From: Xenorhabdus ehlersii
Lineage (GTDB): Bacteria; Pseudomonadota; Gammaproteobacteria; Enterobacterales; Enterobacteriaceae
DNA: 64,000 nucleotides
Direction of reading: 5' to 3'
Assembly (NCBI RefSeq): GCF_003610465.1
Contig: NZ_RAQI01000005.1
Coordinates: forward strand, 1 to 64,000
Shown here: piece after piece, positions 24,148 to 34,409 of the stretch
Layout: every line of letters starts with the position of its first letter
Numbering within the stretch: the stretch's first letter is position 1
The notes under the pieces: generated by a model
Database searches by the model: none
What the model was told of the DNA's origin: nothing
Seen by the model: only the letters and a program-made list of their open reading frames with translations
Program-made: the position numbers and the translations under genes

Positions 24148-24942
24148 TTAGATAATCGGAACACCACTATGAAATTTAAAATCATGATCGGGAGTTTGAA
24201 TAAGTTCTGCTTCAACCTGGCCGAAATAATTCACTCTTTCTGTAATATCTTCTTTAGATATTGACTGAGCGAGCATCAAATAATCTTGGTAATGGCGAGC
24301 TTCTGAACGCAGCAGAGAAATATAAAACTTACCCAAATCCTCATCCAGATGAGGAGCTAATTTTGCGAAACGTTCGCATGAGCGTGCTTCAATATAAGCA
24401 CCAATAATCAGTTTATCGACCAACGTATAAGGTTCATGATTGGTAACATGCTGAAATAGGGATTTAGCATAGCGACTAGCACCGATACTGTCATATCTTA
24501 CCCCTCTGGCATCCATGATTTCTAATACTTGGTAAAAATGATGCAACTCTTCCTTAATCAATAACACCATCTTATCGATGAGATCTTGACTATAAGGTGA
24601 TTTTGCTCGCGCGGTAATTTGCTTGGTGGCCTGATTTTTTCCTTTCAATGAATGAATATCACCCATTTTTTTATAGGCAAAATCCTCATAGGGCTGAAAC
24701 CAAGCGAGCAGAGCATCAGCACTCTCAGGAGCAACGGCATATTTACGAATTAAGAACATAGCACTTTGTGCCGCTTTCAATTCACATAGCAGATGATCGC
24801 GCAATAAGATTGGCAAATTCTCAGGCAGCCGTGCTTTTTCTACCCATTGGTCGGGAGTTTCGCACTGTAAAAATTGATAAATGGGAGCTAACAGATTAGC
24901 ATCAAACTTCATTGTTGTTCCATTCATGGCTGTTTCATTCAT
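24148..24942 (-). CDS. miaE: tRNA-(ms2io6A)-hydroxylase MiaE
   Basis: A 264-aa non-heme di-iron enzyme that hydroxylates the isopentenyl group of ms2i6A37 in tRNA. It belongs to the ferritin-like fold: the iron-ligand pairs appear as KEELHHF and SEARHYQDY, with more acidic ligands in the second helix pair. Non-pathogenic E. coli lack this gene; Salmonella has it. ATG 24942 begins 2 nt past the mutS stop, implying co-transcription with mutS; ATG 24912 (MKFDANLL) is an alternative start nearer the conserved region. Confidence 0.93.
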   Translation of the reverse strand: MNETAMNGTTMKFDANLLAPIYQFLQCETPDQWVEKARLPENLPILLRDHLLCELKAAQSAMFLIRKYAVAPESADALLAWFQPYEDFAYKKMGDIHSLKGKNQATKQITARAKSPYSQDLIDKMVLLIKEELHHFYQVLEIMDARGVRYDSIGASRYAKSLFQHVTNHEPYTLVDKLIIGAYIEARSCERFAKLAPHLDEDLGKFYISLLRSEARHYQDYLMLAQSISKEDITERVNYFGQVEAELIQTPDHDFKFHSGVPII

Positions 24943-24944
24943 TG

Positions 24945-27521
24945 TTAAACCATATCTTTCAGACGATAAATCCACTCTAATGCCTGACGTGGTGTCAAGG
25001 TATCTGGATTAAGGTTTTCCAATGCTTCAATTGCCGGAGAGGTCTCTTCTGTCAGCAAGGTTAACTGTGGTGTATCGACATGGCCTACTGCCGCATTATT
25101 GGAGAGTGATTCCAGCTCTTTCAATTTTTGGCGCGCACGTTTAATGACATCGCGTGGAACACCTGCCAGCGAAGCAACAGCTAGCCCATAACTCTTGCTT
25201 GCTGCCCCTTCTTGCACACTGTGCATGAAAGCAATGGTGTCGCCATGCTCGACAGCATCAAGGTGAATATTGACAACTCCTTCCAGTTTCTCAGGCAATG
25301 TTGTCAGTTCGAAATAGTGAGTCGCAAACAGGGTCATTGCTTTGATGCGATTAGCTAAATTTTCAGCACAGGCCCACGCCAGGGATAAACCATCATAAGT
25401 TGATGTACCACGACCGATCTCATCCATCAAAACCAGACTATGTTCAGTCGCGTTATGTAAGATATTGGCAGTTTCGGTCATTTCCACCATAAAGGTAGAG
25501 CGTCCTGATGCCAGGTCATCGGATGCACCGACACGAGTAAAGATACGATCTACAGGGCCAATAACCGCTTTTTCGGCAGGAACAAAGCTTCCAATATAAG
25601 TCATCAACGTAATCAAAGCCGTCTGACGCATATAGGTACTTTTACCTCCCATATTTGGCCCTGTAATAATCAGCAAACGGCGCTGTGACGAGAGCGTCAA
25701 TGGGTTAGAAATAAACGGTTCACTTAATACTTGTTCGACAACCGGATGCCGACCGCCAGTGATCTGAATACCCACTTTATCGGTTAGTATCGGGCGGGTG
25801 TAATTTAGAGTTTCAGCGCGTTCAGCAAGGTTTGCCAGTACATCCAGTTCTGACAGTGCTTCGGCACAGGTTTGCAAATCGGCCAGATGAGGCAGCAATA
25901 GATCGAACAACTCTTCGTACAGAGCTTTTTCGATGGCAAGCGCTTTGCCTTTGGAAGTCAGTACCTTGTCTTCATATTCCTTTAATTCAGGAATGATATA
26001 GCGTTCTGCGTTTTTGAGCGTTTGACGACGAACGTAATGGATAGGGACTAAATGGCTTTGTCCACGGCTGACCTGAATATAATAACCATGCACTGCATTA
26101 AAGCCCACTTTCAGGGTATCAATGCCAAGTTTCTCGCGTTCACGGATCTCCAGTTTATCGAGGTAATCACTGGCGCCATCGGCTAGTGCTCGCCATTCAT
26201 CCAATTCAGCATTATAGCCCGTGGCAATGACACCACCATCACGCACCAGAACAGGAGGCGTTTCGACAATCGCATTCTTTAGCAGAGTCTGCAATTCATC
26301 AAAATGTCCCATACGCTGCTGTAGCGCTTGGATATAAGGGGCATCTGAGGATGTCAGGATCTGATGAATATCAGGCAATTGCTGGAAAGCATGACGCATT
26401 CTGGCCAGATCACGGGGGCGGGCAGAGCGCAGAGCAAGACGGGCAAGCACACGCTCTAAGTCACCGACCTGGCGCAAAAACGGCCGTAATTCATAACCGA
26501 TTTCCTGTAATGCGGAAATGGCTTGATGGCGATTTTCCAGTATATCTTTATTGCGGGTTGGTGCATGCAGCCAGCGTTTCAGCATTCGGCTGCCCATCGG
26601 TGTCACACATTGATCGAGTACCGCCGCCAGCGTATTCTCAGTGCCACCGGACAAATTTTGTGTCAGCTCCAGATTACGGCGGGTGGCAGCATCCATAATA
26701 ACCGTTTCCTGCTGGCGTTCCATCGTCATGCTGCGAATATGAGGTAAAGTGGTACGTTGAGTATCTTTGACATATTGCAGCAAACAGCCTGCGGCACGCA
26801 GAGCGAGCGTCGCTTTTTCCACCCCGAAGCCAATCAGGTCACGGGTGCCAAATTGCAAATTAAGTTGTTGTCTTGCTGTATCCAGCTCAAATTCCCACAT
26901 TGGGCGCCGGCGCAAACCATGACAACGTTCAATCAGCGCCATATGCTCAAAGGTTTCAGGATAAAGCAATTCCACGGGATGGGTGCGTTGCAATTCTGCG
27001 GCAATACTATCTTGATCGGACATTTCAGAAACGCGGAAACGGCCAGAAGTGATATCCAGCGTCGCGTAACCAAATCCCTGATTATCATGCCAGATAGCGG
27101 CGAGCAGATTATCCTGACGTTCTTGTAGTAAAGCTTCATCAGTTACGGTGCCTGGAGTGACAATACGCACAACTTTGCGTTCAACAGGGCCTTTACTGGT
27201 TGCAGGATCTCCAACTTGTTCGCAGATCGCCGCAGATTCACCAAGTTGTACCAGTTTTGCCAGATAGTTTTCGATTGCGTGATAAGGAACACCCGCCATC
27301 GGAATAGGTTGACCAGCCGATTGTCCGCGCTTGGTTAGGGAGATATCCAGTAACTTCGCCGCCTTTTTGGCATCGTCATAGAACAACTCGTAAAAATCCC
27401 CCATTCTATACAGCAGCATAATATCAGGGTGCTGCGCTTTCAGACGCAGATACTGCTGCATCATGGGAGTGTGGCTATCTATATCCTTTGCTGGAGATTC
27501 TTTCATATTGACTTGATTCAA
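24945..27521 (-). CDS. mutS: DNA mismatch repair protein MutS
   Basis: A protein of up to 858 aa (E. coli 853) that binds mismatches as a dimer. The N-terminal mismatch-reading motif is in [13 protein letters not shown] (Phe-X-Glu), the Walker A is GPNMGGKST and the Walker B is in [16 protein letters not shown]. The frame opens with TTG 27521, preceded by AGGA; ATG 27506 (MKESPAKD) is also possible and closer to the E. coli start. As in other enterics it sits near rpoS, in a region known for variable gene content. Confidence 0.97.
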   Translation of the reverse strand: MNQVNMKESPAKDIDSHTPMMQQYLRLKAQHPDIMLLYRMGDFYELFYDDAKKAAKLLDISLTKRGQSAGQPIPMAGVPYHAIENYLAKLVQLGESAAICEQVGDPATSKGPVERKVVRIVTPGTVTDEALLQERQDNLLAAIWHDNQGFGYATLDITSGRFRVSEMSDQDSIAAELQRTHPVELLYPETFEHMALIERCHGLRRRPMWEFELDTARQQLNLQFGTRDLIGFGVEKATLALRAAGCLLQYVKDTQRTTLPHIRSMTMERQQETVIMDAATRRNLELTQNLSGGTENTLAAVLDQCVTPMGSRMLKRWLHAPTRNKDILENRHQAISALQEIGYELRPFLRQVGDLERVLARLALRSARPRDLARMRHAFQQLPDIHQILTSSDAPYIQALQQRMGHFDELQTLLKNAIVETPPVLVRDGGVIATGYNAELDEWRALADGASDYLDKLEIREREKLGIDTLKVGFNAVHGYYIQVSRGQSHLVPIHYVRRQTLKNAERYIIPELKEYEDKVLTSKGKALAIEKALYEELFDLLLPHLADLQTCAEALSELDVLANLAERAETLNYTRPILTDKVGIQITGGRHPVVEQVLSEPFISNPLTLSSQRRLLIITGPNMGGKSTYMRQTALITLMTYIGSFVPAEKAVIGPVDRIFTRVGASDDLASGRSTFMVEMTETANILHNATEHSLVLMDEIGRGTSTYDGLSLAWACAENLANRIKAMTLFATHYFELTTLPEKLEGVVNIHLDAVEHGDTIAFMHSVQEGAASKSYGLAVASLAGVPRDVIKRARQKLKELESLSNNAAVGHVDTPQLTLLTEETSPAIEALENLNPDTLTPRQALEWIYRLKDMV

Positions 27522-27818
27522 TTCTATTATTCCTGTTGACTCAGTTGGGCCATCGACGCTCAGTCAACCCATCTAAATGACAAAACCTAAATATAATCAG
27601 CTAAGGATGGAACGTTAATAGACCTCATCCTGGGCGAAAACGCTATCTTATCACTGATAATCTGTGTGATTCATCTGTGGATGCGATTAGAAGATTTAAA
27701 CGGTAGGTTAGCAGGATTACTCGCAGGAATGTATCAGATTTTTTCACAATTCAGCAGGATTGCGAAGCGGCTCGATTGTTGTTTAGTTTGAGTCATACTA
27801 TCAAATAACAAATAATAG

Positions 27819-27965
27819 GAAAGCAGATGGCATAAAGCACTTGAATTCTATTTATCGGCTCAGTTTGAGCATACGATCTTGGTAACCCATGATGGTTTTA
27901 AAGTGTTGACGCTGCGGGATGAAGAACACGAAGTTTTTGCACGTGACCTGTCGATCACTCAATAA
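27819..27965 (+). pseudogene. Remnant of a type I methionine aminopeptidase (C-terminus only)
   Basis: A frame of about 48 codons bounded upstream by TAA-TAG encodes a peptide whose end, LSAQFEHTILVTHDGFKVLT then LRDEEHEVFA, matches the C-terminus of Map enzymes (E. coli LSAQYEHTIVVTDNGCEILT). The metal-binding Glu of the FEHT motif is kept. No start codon and no upstream Map sequence are present, so this is a relic of a second map-like gene. A terminator-like hairpin still follows. Confidence 0.7.
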
Positions 27966-27991
27966 ATTATAATTTATGATGTGATAGTTTT

Positions 27992-28024
27992 CCCAATACT
28001 GTATTGCGCAGTGTTGGGTTTTAT
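27992..28024 (+). terminator. Terminator downstream of the map remnant
   Basis: Stem CCCAATACTG with CAGTGTTGGG (one G-U pair), a 7-nt loop, then TTTTATTT. It lies 27 nt after the stop codon of the map remnant and probably once belonged to that gene. Confidence 0.7.
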
Positions 28025-28093
28025 TTGGCTAAAATATCGCCACGTTGGGTTTGTAGAAATTTAACTATGGCTATGTGAAATTACAGGGTGATT

Positions 28094-29680
28094 ATGTCTT
28101 GGCTTTATAAAAACAAGAATCTCTCTTGTTTTATTGTTCTCTTTTTTCTTATTTTTCTGATACATAAATGTTTGGGGTATCAGTTAAAACTAATATATGT
28201 CTTCAGTGCCTTTGCACTCTTTTTATTTTTGGCTGCTATCAGTAGACGAATTTATATCTTTTTGATTGCTTTTTTTTCCTTGATAGGAATGCTCTATACT
28301 CCAATTGGCCTCAATTACGGTTATCCAGACATCAATGCGGTAGGATCATTAATTTATACAAATAGGAATGAAACAACGGAATATATTAGTGGACTTTCTG
28401 TTTCAACTTATTTAACTGCTATAGCTATTTTTGTTCTGATGATATTTTCACTTAAGCTAAATGTTACCTTAACAAGCAAAAGTAAAAAGTGGTTGTTTAC
28501 CCTGTTTTTTATTTCGGCTTTCTGGTCCCCAGCCAAAGGGTATATAAAATCGGGTTTTGAAGATAGCTCGGAACTTTTGAATACCAGTTTACCGGAAGTT
28601 CGCTTTTTCAGTGATGCCTATCAGAGCTACCAGCAAGTCATGTCAGAAAATCACCGATTTGCCAAGATTATTAAATATCGGGATGACTGGCAGCCAGTGG
28701 TGAAAGAAGAGAAATACGACACTTATATCATGGTGATTGGTGAGAGCGTCCGAAAAGATTTTATGAGTGTCTATGGGTTCCCGGATAAAAATACCCCTTG
28801 GTTGGATAACGCGAATGCCACCGTGTTAACCAACTATATTTCTGCGGCACCATCGACACAGTTATCGTTGACTAACTCTTTGGCGGTTCGTGAAGCAAAT
28901 GAAATTCAACTGAATAACAGTATTGTTTCACTGGCGAAAAAAGCGGGATTTGAAACTTACTGGCTGTCCAACCAGGGAATGAAGGGAGGGTTTGATTCTC
29001 CTGTAGCACTGATTGGGCAGCAGGCCAATCATTATACTTTTCTAAAAGAAGGCAATTCAGATGATCGCAGTTATATGCCGGATGAAAATTTATTGCCTTA
29101 TATTCGCAAGGCATTAATGAAGAATGAGCAGAAAAAGAAACTGATTATTATTCACTTAATGGGTTCGCATCCACAACCTTGCACCAGAACGAATGATAAA
29201 TATGGCACCTATTTTCATTCCAAAAATATTTCATGTTATCTTCAGAGTATTCATAATACGGACAGACTGCTAGCTGACATTGAAAGTATTGCCAATAAAA
29301 ATCAATTGCACTGGACAATGCTTTACTTTGCGGATCATGGTTTGTCACTTGTGAATAAGAATACAGATAGCGAGAATCTGACCCATAACGATAGTAATAA
29401 GCAGAATTATCAAGTTCCCTTTATTATTACCGGTTATGACTATGTCATTAACAATGCCGACAAGAACACAGCAAGCAAAAATATCATAGATGCTCACCGC
29501 AGCGGTTTGAATCTACTGTCTATGTTATCCACATGGTTGGGAATTGAAGAACTTCGCTTGGTATCCAAATGTGCTTGGTTTTCCAACCAAGCGTGTCTGA
29601 ACCAACATACAGTGATTTCATTCAGTAACGAATATAAAGACTTTAACCACCTAAAGGATGACGCCATTAACTTCGATTGA
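28094..29680 (+). CDS. Phosphoethanolamine transferase-like membrane sulfatase-family protein
   Basis: A 528-aa protein with about five membrane segments in the first 150 residues and a periplasmic alkaline-phosphatase/sulfatase-fold domain from about 205. Expected metal and nucleophile sites are visible: Glu in VIGESVRKDF, a Thr in APSTQLSLTNS, and FADHG near the C-terminus. This is the layout of EptA, EptB, CptA and OpgE, which add phosphoethanolamine to lipid A, LPS core or glucans; which target is used cannot be told. Several Cys (HPQPCTR, SCYLQ, KCAW, QACL) suggest disulfides. ATG 28094 is chosen over GTG 28088. It stands alone, with a terminator after. Confidence 0.8.
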   Translation: MSWLYKNKNLSCFIVLFFLIFLIHKCLGYQLKLIYVFSAFALFLFLAAISRRIYIFLIAFFSLIGMLYTPIGLNYGYPDINAVGSLIYTNRNETTEYISGLSVSTYLTAIAIFVLMIFSLKLNVTLTSKSKKWLFTLFFISAFWSPAKGYIKSGFEDSSELLNTSLPEVRFFSDAYQSYQQVMSENHRFAKIIKYRDDWQPVVKEEKYDTYIMVIGESVRKDFMSVYGFPDKNTPWLDNANATVLTNYISAAPSTQLSLTNSLAVREANEIQLNNSIVSLAKKAGFETYWLSNQGMKGGFDSPVALIGQQANHYTFLKEGNSDDRSYMPDENLLPYIRKALMKNEQKKKLIIIHLMGSHPQPCTRTNDKYGTYFHSKNISCYLQSIHNTDRLLADIESIANKNQLHWTMLYFADHGLSLVNKNTDSENLTHNDSNKQNYQVPFIITGYDYVINNADKNTASKNIIDAHRSGLNLLSMLSTWLGIEELRLVSKCAWFSNQACLNQHTVISFSNEYKDFNHLKDDAINFD

Positions 29681-29815
29681 TGAATATACCTTCGTCTTGC
29701 AATTTATTAAGGAAGTGAGTTACCTCACAAAACTTGGCTCATGCTTTATATGTATGAACCACTGATTGGGGGATTTTGACCGCTTAATGTTGGTATTCAA
29801 CCGCTGAGTAAGATC

Positions 29816-29841
29816 CTCTCCCTCTTATCAGGGAGAGTTTT
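29816..29841 (+). terminator. Hairpin terminator between the phosphoethanolamine transferase gene and btsT
   Basis: An 8-bp perfect stem CTCTCCCT/AGGGAGAG with a 6-nt loop and TTTTATAT. The 302-bp gap holds no gene; the last 140 bp should contain the btsT promoter. Confidence 0.75.
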
Positions 29842-29982
29842 ATATCATAGTGCAGTGTGACGAGGAGTATATCCCTTTTATGGGTATTGCTTCCTGCCGG
29901 CTGTAGATGGTCGGTTTATGGAGAAGGAAGTAAAAATTAAATAATGACTCGCTGTTCGTCTTACTGTGGAAAAGGAAGTTTT

Positions 29983-32136
29983 ATGAAGAATAATAAATTG
30001 TTAAAACATATCCCCTGGATGATATTGGGGATAATTGGCGCATTCTGTCTTGGAGTCGTTGCGCTGCGTCGGGGAGAACACGTTAGCGCTTTGTGGATCA
30101 TTGTCGCTTCCGTAGCCGTTTACTTGGTTGCTTATCGGTATTATAGCCTGTATATCGCCACGAAGGTAATGAGACTGGATGCCACGCGAGCAACCCCCGC
30201 TGTTGTCAATAATGATGGTTTGAACTATGTTCCTACCAACAAAAATGTCTTGTTTGGTCATCATTTTGCCGCTATCGCGGGGGCAGGTCCGTTAGTCGGG
30301 CCAGTATTGGCGGCACAGGTCGGTTATCTGCCAGGAACATTGTGGTTGCTGGCAGGGGTAGTGCTTGCCGGAGCGGTGCAGGACTTTATGGTGCTGTTTA
30401 TCTCCTCCCGCCGTAATGGGGCATCATTGGGTGAGATCGTCAAGGAAGAGATGGGGCGTGTGCCAGGCACAATAGCTCTGTTTGGTTGCTTCTTAATCAT
30501 GATCATCATTCTGGCGGTACTGGCGTTAATCGTCGTGAAAGCATTGGCAGAAAGCCCGTGGGGCGTATTTACGGTTTGTTCAACAGTGCCGATTGCGCTT
30601 TTCATGGGGATCTACATGCGATATATCCGCCCGGGGCGTGTGGGTGAAGTCTCTGTGATCGGTATTCTCCTGCTGATTGCCGCCATTTGGTTTGGTGGTG
30701 TTGTCGCCGCCGATCCTTACTGGGGACCCGCGCTGACTTTCAAAGATACCACCATCACTTATGCGCTGATCGGATATGCATTTATCTCTGCATTATTGCC
30801 AGTTTGGCTTATTTTGGCACCGCGTGACTATCTGGCAACTTTCCTGAAAATTGGGGTTATTGTTGGTCTTGCAATTGGGATTATCATCCTGAATCCTGAA
30901 CTGAAAATGCCAGCCGTCACACAATATATTGACGGTACTGGGCCAGTCTGGAAAGGAACGCTGTTCCCATTCTTGTTCATTACTATCGCTTGTGGTGCGG
31001 TGTCTGGTTTCCATGCTTTGATCTCTTCGGGGACGACACCTAAGCTGTTGGCAAATGAAAAAGATGCACGTTTCATTGGTTATGGTGCGATGTTAATGGA
31101 GTCGTTTGTGGCGGTCATGGCATTGGTTGCTGCATCCATCATTGAGCCGGGTCTGTATTTTTCGATGAATACCCCTCCGGCCGCGCTGGGTATTACTATG
31201 CCTGACCTGCATAATTTGGGCACTGCCGAGGCGCCAATGATTATGGCCTCTTTGAAAGAAGTAACGAGCCATGCGGCCGCGACTGTAAGTTCTTGGGGCT
31301 TTGTTATTTCCCCCGATCAAATTCTGCAAACGGCAAAAGACATTGGTGAGCCATCCGTTCTGAACCGCGCAGGAGGAGCGCCAACTTTGGCAGTGGGTAT
31401 TGCCCATGTATTCCATCAGATCATTCCTGCGGCAGACATGGGCTTTTGGTATCACTTTGGTATTCTGTTTGAAGCGTTGTTTATCCTGACGGCGTTGGAT
31501 GCGGGCACACGTTCTGGTCGTTTCATGTTGCAGGATCTTTTGGGTAACTTCGTTCCATTCCTGAAAAAAACGGACTCTTTGATTGCGGGTATCATTGGTA
31601 CAGCCGGTTGTGTTGGCTTATGGGGTTATTTGCTGTATCAAGGCGTGGTTGATCCATTGGGTGGCGTCAAGAGCTTATGGCCGTTATTTGGTATCTCTAA
31701 CCAGATGTTGGCCGCCGTTGCGTTGGTATTGGGTACGGTTGTCTTGATCAAGATGAAACGCACCCGATATATCTGGGTAACGGTTATTCCTGCGGTTTGG
31801 TTGTTGATTTGTACCACATGGGCGCTGGGGCTGAAATTATTCAGTGATAACCCACGGCTTGAGGGCTTTTTCTTCCTGGCGAAAGAATACAAGCAGCGAA
31901 TTGCCGAAGGTGGTGCAGAATTGACGGCTGGGCAAATCAGTAACATGAATCACATTGTTGTGAACAACTACACCAATGCGGGATTAAGCATTCTGTTCCT
32001 GATAGTGGTGTACAGCATCATTATTTATGGTATCAAAACTGCGATTAAAGCAAGCAAAAACCCGACGCGTACCGATAATGAAACGCCTTATGTTCCGGTT
32101 CCTGAAGGTGGGGTGAAAGTCTCTTCTACGCACTGA
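29983..32136 (+). CDS. btsT: Pyruvate/H+ symporter BtsT (CstA family)
   Basis: A 717-aa inner-membrane transporter with many membrane segments, closely similar to E. coli BtsT (YjiY, 716 aa), the pyruvate transporter controlled by the BtsSR two-component system. Conserved stretches include LNYVPTNKNVLFGHHFAAIA, AGAGPLVGPVLAAQ and VSGFHALISSGTTPKLL, and the end GGVKVSSTH. The paralogue CstA is less similar. ATG 29983 follows AAGGAAG; 13 in-frame codons upstream lack homology. It is followed by yjiX and yjiA as in E. coli. No btsSR genes lie in this window. Confidence 0.93.
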   Translation: MKNNKLLKHIPWMILGIIGAFCLGVVALRRGEHVSALWIIVASVAVYLVAYRYYSLYIATKVMRLDATRATPAVVNNDGLNYVPTNKNVLFGHHFAAIAGAGPLVGPVLAAQVGYLPGTLWLLAGVVLAGAVQDFMVLFISSRRNGASLGEIVKEEMGRVPGTIALFGCFLIMIIILAVLALIVVKALAESPWGVFTVCSTVPIALFMGIYMRYIRPGRVGEVSVIGILLLIAAIWFGGVVAADPYWGPALTFKDTTITYALIGYAFISALLPVWLILAPRDYLATFLKIGVIVGLAIGIIILNPELKMPAVTQYIDGTGPVWKGTLFPFLFITIACGAVSGFHALISSGTTPKLLANEKDARFIGYGAMLMESFVAVMALVAASIIEPGLYFSMNTPPAALGITMPDLHNLGTAEAPMIMASLKEVTSHAAATVSSWGFVISPDQILQTAKDIGEPSVLNRAGGAPTLAVGIAHVFHQIIPAADMGFWYHFGILFEALFILTALDAGTRSGRFMLQDLLGNFVPFLKKTDSLIAGIIGTAGCVGLWGYLLYQGVVDPLGGVKSLWPLFGISNQMLAAVALVLGTVVLIKMKRTRYIWVTVIPAVWLLICTTWALGLKLFSDNPRLEGFFFLAKEYKQRIAEGGAELTAGQISNMNHIVVNNYTNAGLSILFLIVVYSIIIYGIKTAIKASKNPTRTDNETPYVPVPEGGVKVSSTH

Positions 32137-32186
32137 TGCAATACTAAAACTGATACCGACCAAATCATTCCGTATCAGTAACCGCT

Positions 32187-32229
32187 ATACCCCACATAAT
32201 TGACTTTGTACTATGTGGGGTATTTTTTA
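32187..32229 (+). terminator. Strong hairpin between btsT and yjiX
   Basis: A perfect 12-bp stem ATACCCCACATA/TATGTGGGGTAT, a 13-nt loop and a run of T. It could attenuate or end btsT transcription before yjiX; readthrough would be needed for an operon. Confidence 0.85.
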
Positions 32230-32272
32230 TTGGGGAACTATTCCTTATAGAACAAGCCTTGGAGAACAATTT

Positions 32273-32476
32273 ATGTTTGGTAATCTTGGTCGGGCAGGCA
32301 AGTATTTGGGGCAGGCTGCCCGAATGTTGGTGGGCGTTCCCGACTATGACACATATGTACAGCATATGAAAGAAAACCACCCTGATAAGCCTTATATGTC
32401 TTATGAAGAATTTTTTCGCGAACGTCAGAATGCTCGCTATGGTGGCGATGGCAAAGGCGGAATGCGCTGCTGTTAG
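32273..32476 (+). CDS. yjiX: YjiX (DUF466) small protein
   Basis: A 67-aa protein equal in length to E. coli YjiX. It has the family features [24 protein letters not shown] and a C-terminal RCC. Its function is not known to me. It is regularly linked to CstA/BtsT transporters and the YjiA GTPase, which suggests a shared role. ATG 32273 follows GGAGAA. Confidence 0.93.
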   Translation: MFGNLGRAGKYLGQAARMLVGVPDYDTYVQHMKENHPDKPYMSYEEFFRERQNARYGGDGKGGMRCC

Positions 32477-32536
32477 TGAAAAAAGTGGTTAATTCATTGA
32501 AAATTATTTAGCAATCAATAGCATCGGGAAACGAAA

Positions 32537-33499
32537 ATGCAACCAATATCAGTCACGATCCTGAGCGGTTTTTTGGGATCAGGCAAAACGACGCTGCTGC
32601 GTCATATCCTCAATGTTGATCATGGTTACAAAATAGCCGTCATTGAAAATGAATTTGGTGAAGTCCCCATTGATGATGAATTGATTGGTGATCGTGCAAC
32701 TCAAATTAAGACATTAATCAACGGATGTATCTGCTGTAGTCGTTCGAATGAGCTGGAAGATGCATTATTGGACTTGCTGGATAGCATGGATAAAGGGCAG
32801 ATCAACTTTGACCGCTTGATTATCGAATGTACCGGCATGGCTGATCCCGGCCCGATTACGCAAACTTTCTTTTCCCATGAAATTTTGTGCCAGCGTTTTT
32901 TACTCGATGGCATTATTACGCTGGTGGATGCAGTTCATGCGGAACAACAGTTAGATCGTTTTTCCATTGCACAGGCGCAGGTAGGATATGCAGACAGGAT
33001 CCTTTTAACCAAAACAGATATTGCTCCCATTCATGATGCCTTAGTTGAACGTTTGCAGCGAATCAATGCCAGGGCACCGATTCATAAGGTTATTCAAGGT
33101 GAAGCCGATTTAGACTTACTGTTCGATATCGAAGGTTTTATGTTGAATGACAAACTGACGGTTTCGACACCCACTTTTCGATTTGCACCCAAACAACAAA
33201 ACTCGGTTCAGTCGATTGTCATTAACTTAGCACACCCAGTTGAACTGCCGGAAGTTTCTAACCTGATGGACGAGCTATTACTGAGTTTCGCGGATAATCT
33301 CCTGCGATACAAAGGTATTCTTGCTATCAAAGAAGAACCATGTCGGTTACTGTTTCAAGGGGTTCAGCGTCTGTATGGCGCGGATTGGGATAGAGAATGG
33401 CGCGATAATGAAGTACGTGAAAGTGTGCTGGTTTTTATTGGTATAGATCTGCCAGAACAGAAAATCCGTGAAAAATTTGCGGAATTGTTTAAAGAATAA
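32537..33499 (+). CDS. yjiA: YjiA G3E-family GTPase (COG0523)
   Basis: A 320-aa P-loop GTPase of the metal-handling G3E family. The Walker A is GFLGSGKTT (11-19), GCICCSRS holds the CxCC metal-binding motif, ECTGMADPGP is the switch/Walker B region, and LTKTDIAP is the base-recognition motif. E. coli YjiA (318 aa) binds zinc and other transition metals. The precise client is unknown. Confidence 0.95.
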   Translation: MQPISVTILSGFLGSGKTTLLRHILNVDHGYKIAVIENEFGEVPIDDELIGDRATQIKTLINGCICCSRSNELEDALLDLLDSMDKGQINFDRLIIECTGMADPGPITQTFFSHEILCQRFLLDGIITLVDAVHAEQQLDRFSIAQAQVGYADRILLTKTDIAPIHDALVERLQRINARAPIHKVIQGEADLDLLFDIEGFMLNDKLTVSTPTFRFAPKQQNSVQSIVINLAHPVELPEVSNLMDELLLSFADNLLRYKGILAIKEEPCRLLFQGVQRLYGADWDREWRDNEVRESVLVFIGIDLPEQKIREKFAELFKE

Positions 33500-33845
33500 T
33501 TGATTGAGTAATAATTTTTTATGGAATTTTAATTGTTCATTTTTATTTCTTATTGAGTAGTGAAATTGTTCATATAAATTCGCTGCTCAAAATTAAATAA
33601 AAATTTATATATTTACCTGTTAGACTTAAGTTTTTTAAAGAACCAACCTGGTGTGTTAACAAGTGTAAAACAATAAAAATAAAAACCATTTACAAATTGA
33701 GTTTATCATACGTAAAAAATAGTCATTTATCTTAGATTTTCATGACATTGTCTATTTTATCTGCCAGCAATCTCCACAAATTAACTAGTGGAGATTGTTA
33801 CAATAACAGATCATGTGAGTGAAAACAGCAGAAAAAATAACACAA
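33500..33845. other. AT-rich intergenic stretch without genes
   Basis: 346 bp after yjiA, very AT-rich, with no usable ORF. The only clear structure is a perfect 10-bp inverted repeat, CAATCTCCAC/GTGGAGATTG, at 33768-33797. It lies just past the end of the recombinase gene and lacks a T run on either strand. Confidence 0.6.
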
Positions 33846-34409
33846 CTATTTAGAGTGAGATTCCCAAATTCTGGAAAAACGTTTCACATTACTGGCGGTG
33901 TAAATTACAGTATGTGAAATATTACGGTGTCCGAGATAGTCTTGAATCAAGCGGGTATCGCGACCGAGATCAGCTAATGCATAACCACAAGCATGTCTTA
34001 ACATATGCGGATGTGGAGAAACACTGACAGACGCCTGCTTTCCATAACGTTTTAATAAACCATAAACTTGTTGCCGTGAAACAGGACCCGATTTTTGAGA
34101 AAGAAATACCCACGGAGAATCGGCTTCGCGCCATTTTTGGCGAATATCTAGCCATTTATTTAACGCTTCAATTTCTTCTGGAATTAAAGGATGTGTGGTT
34201 GAAAGTCCACCTTTTAACCGTCTGATATGAATGATCGCTGAATTCAAATCAAGATCAGATAGGCATAGATTACATAACTCACTTACCCTAAAGCCGTGAA
34301 TGAAACACATTAACAGCATGCAATAATCCCGTTCTGCGTGACGTCCTTGTTTTGTTGCTGCCAGAATTGCGTCTATTTCGTATCGGGTTAAAAACTTACG
34401 TTGTTTCAT
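33846..34409 (-). CDS. FimB/FimE/MrpI-type tyrosine recombinase
   Basis: A 187-aa minimal tyrosine recombinase. The catalytic set is complete: R41 (HGFRVSEL), H135 and R138 (HPHMLRH), H161 (LGHRNISH) and Y170 (VIYTAS). Length and sequence fit the fimbrial phase-variation recombinases FimB, FimE and MrpI, which invert a promoter between short inverted repeats. No fimbrial genes lie on either side, so the enzyme is an orphan here or serves a switch elsewhere. The flanks are AT-rich non-coding DNA in which I could not define invertible-element repeats. Confidence 0.88.
   Translation of the reverse strand: MKQRKFLTRYEIDAILAATKQGRHAERDYCMLLMCFIHGFRVSELCNLCLSDLDLNSAIIHIRRLKGGLSTTHPLIPEEIEALNKWLDIRQKWREADSPWVFLSQKSGPVSRQQVYGLLKRYGKQASVSVSPHPHMLRHACGYALADLGRDTRLIQDYLGHRNISHTVIYTASNVKRFSRIWESHSK

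Noticed and set aside
26351..27128. Plus-strand ORFs of 74-123 codons opposite mutS
   Set aside because: They are antisense shadows of the mutS coding sequence.
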